A stretch of DNA of 64,000 nucleotides, taken from Lasiosphaeria ovina (taxonomy: Eukaryota > Ascomycota > Sordariomycetes > Sordariales > Lasiosphaeriaceae). Location: the NCBI GenBank assembly GCA_033439765.1, contig JAULSN010000012.1:682001-746000 (forward strand). The letters run 5' to 3'. Shown piece by piece: positions 59,535 to 64,000 of this stretch (positions are counted from its first letter, which is position 1; every line of letters begins with the position of its first letter). Both the position numbers and the translations under genes were made by a program. Below the pieces are notes generated by a model. It saw only the letters and a list, made by a program, of their open reading frames with translations. It did no database searches and had not been told where the DNA came from.

Positions 59535-60110
59535 ATGGCAAGGAAAAAAACTGGCAAAATGAGGGAAAGCACAAAGCACACTATGGACGATCCATCAGTG
59601 TCGCAACGGCGGGGCAACTTCTGGTCACTACTGACCAGTTGTCTGCCGCCCAGAAATCGGACTCGGATGTCCAAGTCAACGAAATCGACATTTCCGTCAG
59701 CTTCAACGCGTTCGACGTCTTCTACATCGTCCCCGGCACAACAAGGCACGGTCATGTTGCCAACTTTTGCCGTTGGCTTCACGAATCAGCCTGCAAAGGA
59801 ATTACCGCGACCAGATTGTCCACAGTTCATACACATAAATAAAGGGATGAACGAGTGGATACTACGCGATGTGTTGTACCATACATTTGGACCCAACAAC
59901 ATTAAAATATATGTGAGTTGCCTACCGAATATCGTGTTCTGCTAGGACAGATAAGTTAACTCTCGTCTACAGATGGGCCGCGACTCCTACGAAATATGGC
60001 CCCCTCGACCTCTAGTCGATGCTGATTTCGAAAGATCGGAGGCCATGACTAGACTTGCCCTTGGTGGAGCATATGCGCCAGCCTCACCTTCTCGACATGA
60101 TAGTCATTAG
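59535..60110 (+). CDS. Small unknown gene (two exons, 171 residues)
   Basis: ATG at 59535; exon 1 to 59912, intron 59913-59972 (60 bp, GTGAGT...CAG), exon 2 59973-60110 ending TAG. The first 60 residues are basic and Ser/Thr-rich; the second half (FIHINKGMNEWILRDVLYHT, GRDSYEIWPPRPLVDADFER) looks folded. I do not recognise the family. The terminal TAG follows a His codon and the frame stays open for about 130 more codons (to about 60500), so it may be another Gln codon turned to TAG rather than the true end. Upstream is AT-rich with a C/T-rich stretch before the start. Confidence 0.5.
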
Positions 60111-61409
60111 AGAATTCCGCCAATTCCAGCCCACATACCTTGTTCGTGCCTGCACGGCCGCCGTCCCCCGGGACGGCTTCGAGTCGTTGGTACTAACACG
60201 GATAAGCGGCTACCTTCATCCCTAACGAGGTCTGCCAGCTTGCAACCTCATTGCGCGCTCCTTTGTTACAGCAAAACAGATAAACCCCACCCAGCGGCAA
60301 AATCCACCTCTTTGAGGTTGCTGTTAAACTGCGTCACGACAGGCTGCAAGGAGCGCATGCCGCCAGGGCAACGTCCTGCTTTAGTGTCACAACAGACCGC
60401 CCAACGACATCTGTCTCACGACACATACATCTATCAGGGCGCAGTAGTGCGGTTGCTTTTGGTCCATACACCGAATTACGGAAATACAGGCTGCAATAGT
60501 TAGGCTTGCCCGTTGGTTGTCAAACAAGAATATATTTCCCGGCCTGCTAGCAGTGTCTTGGTGTAATTGGCACATCAGCCTTTCTGCTTTCTGTGGTGGT
60601 GTTTTGGCCCAAAGTCAACCCGATCTGGCTCGTACCCTTCACCCTTGACAACTGCCCTGGGGAGGAGCCTGTAGTCTTCACCAAACGGTTTTGGCGTGGG
60701 ATGTTTGAGTTCAAGGTGCAACTCGACACCGTCTATGTAACGATTGCCGCCGTCTCTTCCAGTGGTGGAACTTGTTGCAGTGGGGGCCATATCAAGACTC
60801 GACTTTGGGAAGCTTTGGTTCTCGTATCGTAACTAGAACGGCAAATGGCTATACACGTACATCAAACCTCAGCCAATCAATCTGGGAGAAATGAGAACAA
60901 AAGAGACTGCTCGACAACATTGACGGCCTTACGTACTAGTACCGTGCCGTACCCTAACCCTTATCGGATTGCCAGGCGCTCCTTCCAATCTCCCACCTAG
61001 TAATTAGCTCTAAACGCACCGCAACGGAAGTTGCGACTCGGGGTTGAACAGGGGAGCCGTGTATTTCCTAAGTTGAATGAGAGTTTGGTATTGCCTGATT
61101 CTCGTGGATGCTCTTTCCGTTACTAGTCCGGCATCATTTGAGCGTTCTTGCGCTGCTCAGTGTGGTACAGCCGTCCTTTGGGGGATGGAAACAGCACGTC
61201 AGCAGCAGCCAGACCAAATAGTTGCGTGGCTGTGCCAACCTAGGCACACCACACACCCCCCCAGCTGACTGCGACAGAAGTGAGGCTTGGGTCACGGGCA
61301 GCTTCTGCCGAAAACCCCTCATCCAACTTCCTACGACCACATGGTTGTCGCTTCCATCTCAAGCCAACCCCAGTGTTGAGTGTTCCTTCCTGTGCCGACC
61401 AACCCATCC
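60111..61409. other. Intergenic, nothing firmly recognised
   Basis: Frame 60240-60503 continues the reading of the small gene after its TAG. Frames on the minus strand (60832-60570) and plus strand (60593-60832) show no domain. The last 300 bp are the promoter side of the ankyrin gene. Confidence 0.4.
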
Positions 61410-64000
61410 ATGGATCCACTGTCAGCCGCAGCTGCCGCAGCATCGCTGTCGGCATTTTGCAGCAAGGCAATCTTGGGGATTCGAGCGGTCAAGGCCAGCT
61501 GGGACGATGCCCCGCGCAGCCTTACAACGTTGGCCACGGAGTGCTCCACCCTCACGGCTTCGCTTGTGGTGCTGCAGACCACGATACGTGAGGAGCAGTC
61601 CCTGATAGAATCGCAGTCGTCGCAAATGTCTTATCCAGAGCTGTTCGGACACGACGGCATGGTTACCGAGGCGCTCAACAACATCATTTGCAGCTGCTCG
61701 ATGGCCATCGCAGACCTGACGAACGAGATCGCCACCATCCAGCGCCATGCAAACGACAGCGGTGTACTCAACTCCGTCGGGCGGGCGTCATTTGTGTTCA
61801 ACGAGTCTCAGCTCAAAGATCTGGCGCACAATCTCCATGCACAAAGCGGTGCATTGAGCATGCTTCAGATTGTTCTTCAAGGGTTAGCAATGCCGAATCA
61901 ACACTCGCCGCGGCGGAATGCAAGCCCGCCACCTAACAGTTCAACAGAAAGTCTCTCGTCGAGATCAGGAAGAGGATGCGTGAAAACGAGCCTTCCATCC
62001 GAGAAGCATGCGCCAATTCCGAGAAATCGTGGCGCCTCCAGAATCAGAATGCAGAGGCCCCACGGACGGTCGCCGAAGCAGAGTCAATCCTGCACGCTGA
62101 CGAAATGACCGAAATATCCAAGGACTTTCAGTTGGAACTCATGGCCAGCCCCGTTTACCTGCGGACCCACAGCCGCAGTGGCAATATCCCGGGAGGATGG
62201 TCTCCTGCCGAGCAGCCCATTGAACCAGGGGGGGTTGAGGATACAACCAGCCTCTTTGCATCAATCAAGCGCCAAGATTATAAAAACGTCAGGTTGTTGC
62301 TCGAACGCGGCGAAGATGTTCATCAGGTCGACCGCGGCGGGTTGACGCTGCTTCACAGATGTGCCGAAATCCCAGAAAAGACGGCCACGCGCATAGCCAC
62401 ACTGCTGGTGCGCCATGGAGCTGATGTCAACTCACATCGGTCCAACACTGGCATGACTCCTCTTCGATGGGCTGCACAAAGGGGTAACCTCACCATGGTT
62501 AAAATATTGGTTGGCACGGGTGCGGACAGGACTATCAAGGGGCCACTGGGGTTTCAAGCCATCCATGCCGCCGTCCAGTTTGGCCATTGCGAGGTTGTCA
62601 AATACCTTCTTGACCCAGACGAAGGTGTCGAAAATGGTCTAAGCATTTCGGTAGAGGCGTCTCTCTTTGACGACCGAGCTCTGAAGCGAGACAACTCATG
62701 CAACCTCCTCCATTTTGCTGCAACAGGGAACCCTGGAATGGGCATGATCAAATTGCTGATTGAAAGAGGACTCGACCCAATGTCAACTTCTGCAAATTCG
62801 CGGTCGTCACTCTACTATGCGATTGCCAATGACAACCCCGAAGTTTTACAACATTTCTGCAAGCTTGGCTTTAGCGTCGTCTCCGAAATTCTCCAAGCGG
62901 CCGATAGCAACACACCCGCTGACTTGGCCTCCTTGAGTGCTACAGGCATCGATCTGGACAGTCGGGGTCTGGACGGTAGAACAGCCGCATCCATCTGTGC
63001 CGAAGGGAGACGGTCAACTGCCCTGCAAAATCTTGTCGCAGAGGGAGCCTCAGCAACACTCATTGACAGCAGCGGACGTTCTCCACTGCTTTGGGCCGCT
63101 TACTTGTGCGACTCTCAGGCCATTAAGCGCTTGGCGTCAAGATACGCACCAATACCGTTGGATGACCTGCAATCTGCGCTAGAGCACCATATCTCATCGT
63201 CTTCGGCTGATGACAAATTCACCGAGCTATTGCTTACGACACTCGTGCAGCCACTTGACCATCAACTTGCCCAAGATATCCTTGACTTCGCAATTCGGCG
63301 AGGATGGCTGTCGGTTGTTCTCGTTGTGCTGAAGCTGAGACCTACCGTTGACCTTAAATGGGTCATCCGTTGTGCCGGATCAAATGAACAGTATGTTATC
63401 ATGGAAAGTGTCATCGATGCGTATCTTCGAGATTCCAAGGGTATCGTCGCTACGTCACTGGGCCGCTTCACAGCCGCCATCGAGTCAGATTCTCCCGAAG
63501 GAGTCCTTTGGCTCCTAACACTGGAACATCACAAATCATTGGAACATCGCAAAGAAACAGGTCTGGTAGCACAAGTTCAGGAATTCGTCCCGCTCGAGCA
63601 AGCATTCAATTCGACTAACGTGGAAGTGATGCTACTTGTAATTCATCACTTGATCGACTACATCGACGCTCCTGAGCCGAATACCAACGCGTCCACTTCA
63701 ACTTTTCACAGATACAACATTCTTATGAGGATATTGCTTTCACCAATGACCGAAAGCCTAGCATTAACCATGATCGAATTCTTTGTGGAGGAGAAGGGCC
63801 TGGAAATGGCAAAACTTTCTGAGCAAGGCGAGACTCCACTAATATTGCTAATGGCAATTAAGCCAGGGTTCGTTCGCCTTGCCAAGTTTCTTATCAAGTC
63901 TGGCTGCAATCCCGACTCCCGAGTGGCCTCCCAGATTCCATTCCAAGGTGGGAGCCACGTACTCCATAACGCCTCCGCCCTTCATTTAGCAATCCTCACT
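61410..64000 (+). CDS. Ankyrin-repeat protein with fungal STAND N-terminal domain (partial)
   Basis: ATG at 61410; exon 1 to 61882, intron 61883-61947 (65 bp, GTTAGC...CAG), exon 2 open to the window edge; the 3' end is outside. The first 160 residues (MDPLSAAAAAASLSAFCSKA; KASWDDAPRSLTTLATECST) match the fungal N-terminal domain of STAND proteins. About 60 residues of linker follow, then ankyrin repeats: KNVRLLLERGEDVHQVDRGG, GMTPLRWAAQRGNLTMVKIL, FQAIHAAVQFGHCEVVKYLL, GRSPLLWAAYLCDSQAIKRL and later ones (QGETPLILLMAIKPGFVRLA). No nucleotide-binding P-loop is seen in the visible part, so the link from N-terminus to ankyrins is direct. No stops. The family is thought to act in fungal recognition or signalling; the ligand is unknown. 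Confidence 0.85.

Noticed and set aside
660..64000. TAG reassigned to glutamine in this organism
   Set aside because: TAG also stands for Trp (TGG) positions, TAA and TGA appear at other Gln/Trp positions, Cys-to-Tyr and Asp-to-Asn changes accompany them, and the intact TRI14-like gene ends in TAG. CpA-to-TpA RIP explains all of it.
1..64000. CRISPR arrays, rRNA genes or bacterial operons
   Set aside because: No regularly spaced short repeats, no rRNA-like sequence, and genes have spliceosomal introns.

Overview
The window looks like an accessory, repeat-rich stretch of a filamentous ascomycete genome, probably a Sordariomycete. The signs are short GT-AG introns (about 50-130 bp), chromodomain Ty3/gypsy and Ty1/copia retrotransposons, C-to-T decay typical of repeat-induced point mutation (RIP), fungal-only families (DUF7580, a STAND N-terminal domain with ankyrin repeats, an NB-ARC/TPR NLR, CorA-like) and a secreted pepsin-type protease. 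No bacterial features were seen.

Bases 1-23395 are a retrotransposon nest. Copia element D (gag before 396, integrase to RNase H at 20337-23049, 3' LTR 23150-23395) holds chromovirus A (396-20336, 264-bp LTRs). A is split by chromovirus B on the minus strand (2415-16281, 244-bp LTRs, duplication ATAGT). B is split by copia element C (7706-14819, 228-bp LTRs, duplication GCTGC). All pol genes are full of stops, mostly TAG where Gln or Trp is expected. A carries a tRNA-like sequence between its chromodomain and its 3' LTR.

Bases 23396-44600 hold broken copies of multi-copy fungal families among a few intact genes. Broken: a small kinase (24655-25579), an NLR of NB-ARC/TPR type (26152-29585), a kinase scrap (about 36.3 kb), a DUF7580 gene (38492-36538), a C2H2 gene followed by C2-like domains (38804-42027) and another kinase (44546-43305). 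Intact: an FAD amine/amino-acid oxidase (31045-29670) and a peroxiredoxin-like gene (33996-33412). A MITE-like element with long inverted ends lies at about 34.18-35.24 kb, and a solo copia LTR at 42794-43247.

Bases 44600-64000 are richer in intact genes: a secreted TRI14-like protein (46267-45067), a secreted aspartic protease (50308-51620), a small unknown gene (59535-60110) and an ankyrin gene with a fungal STAND N-terminus that runs off the end (61410-64000). Between them, a CorA-like membrane gene (about 54540-52585) and an 830-codon kinase (57206-54553) each read through cleanly except for one stop.

The pattern is consistent: single-copy metabolic or secreted genes are open, while genes from families common in fungal self/non-self recognition and signalling (NLR, kinase, DUF7580, C2H2) carry CpA-to-TpA stops like those in the transposons. 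I read this as RIP acting on duplicated gene families in a transposon-rich, fast-changing recognition-gene island. All family calls are from motif reading, without database search.
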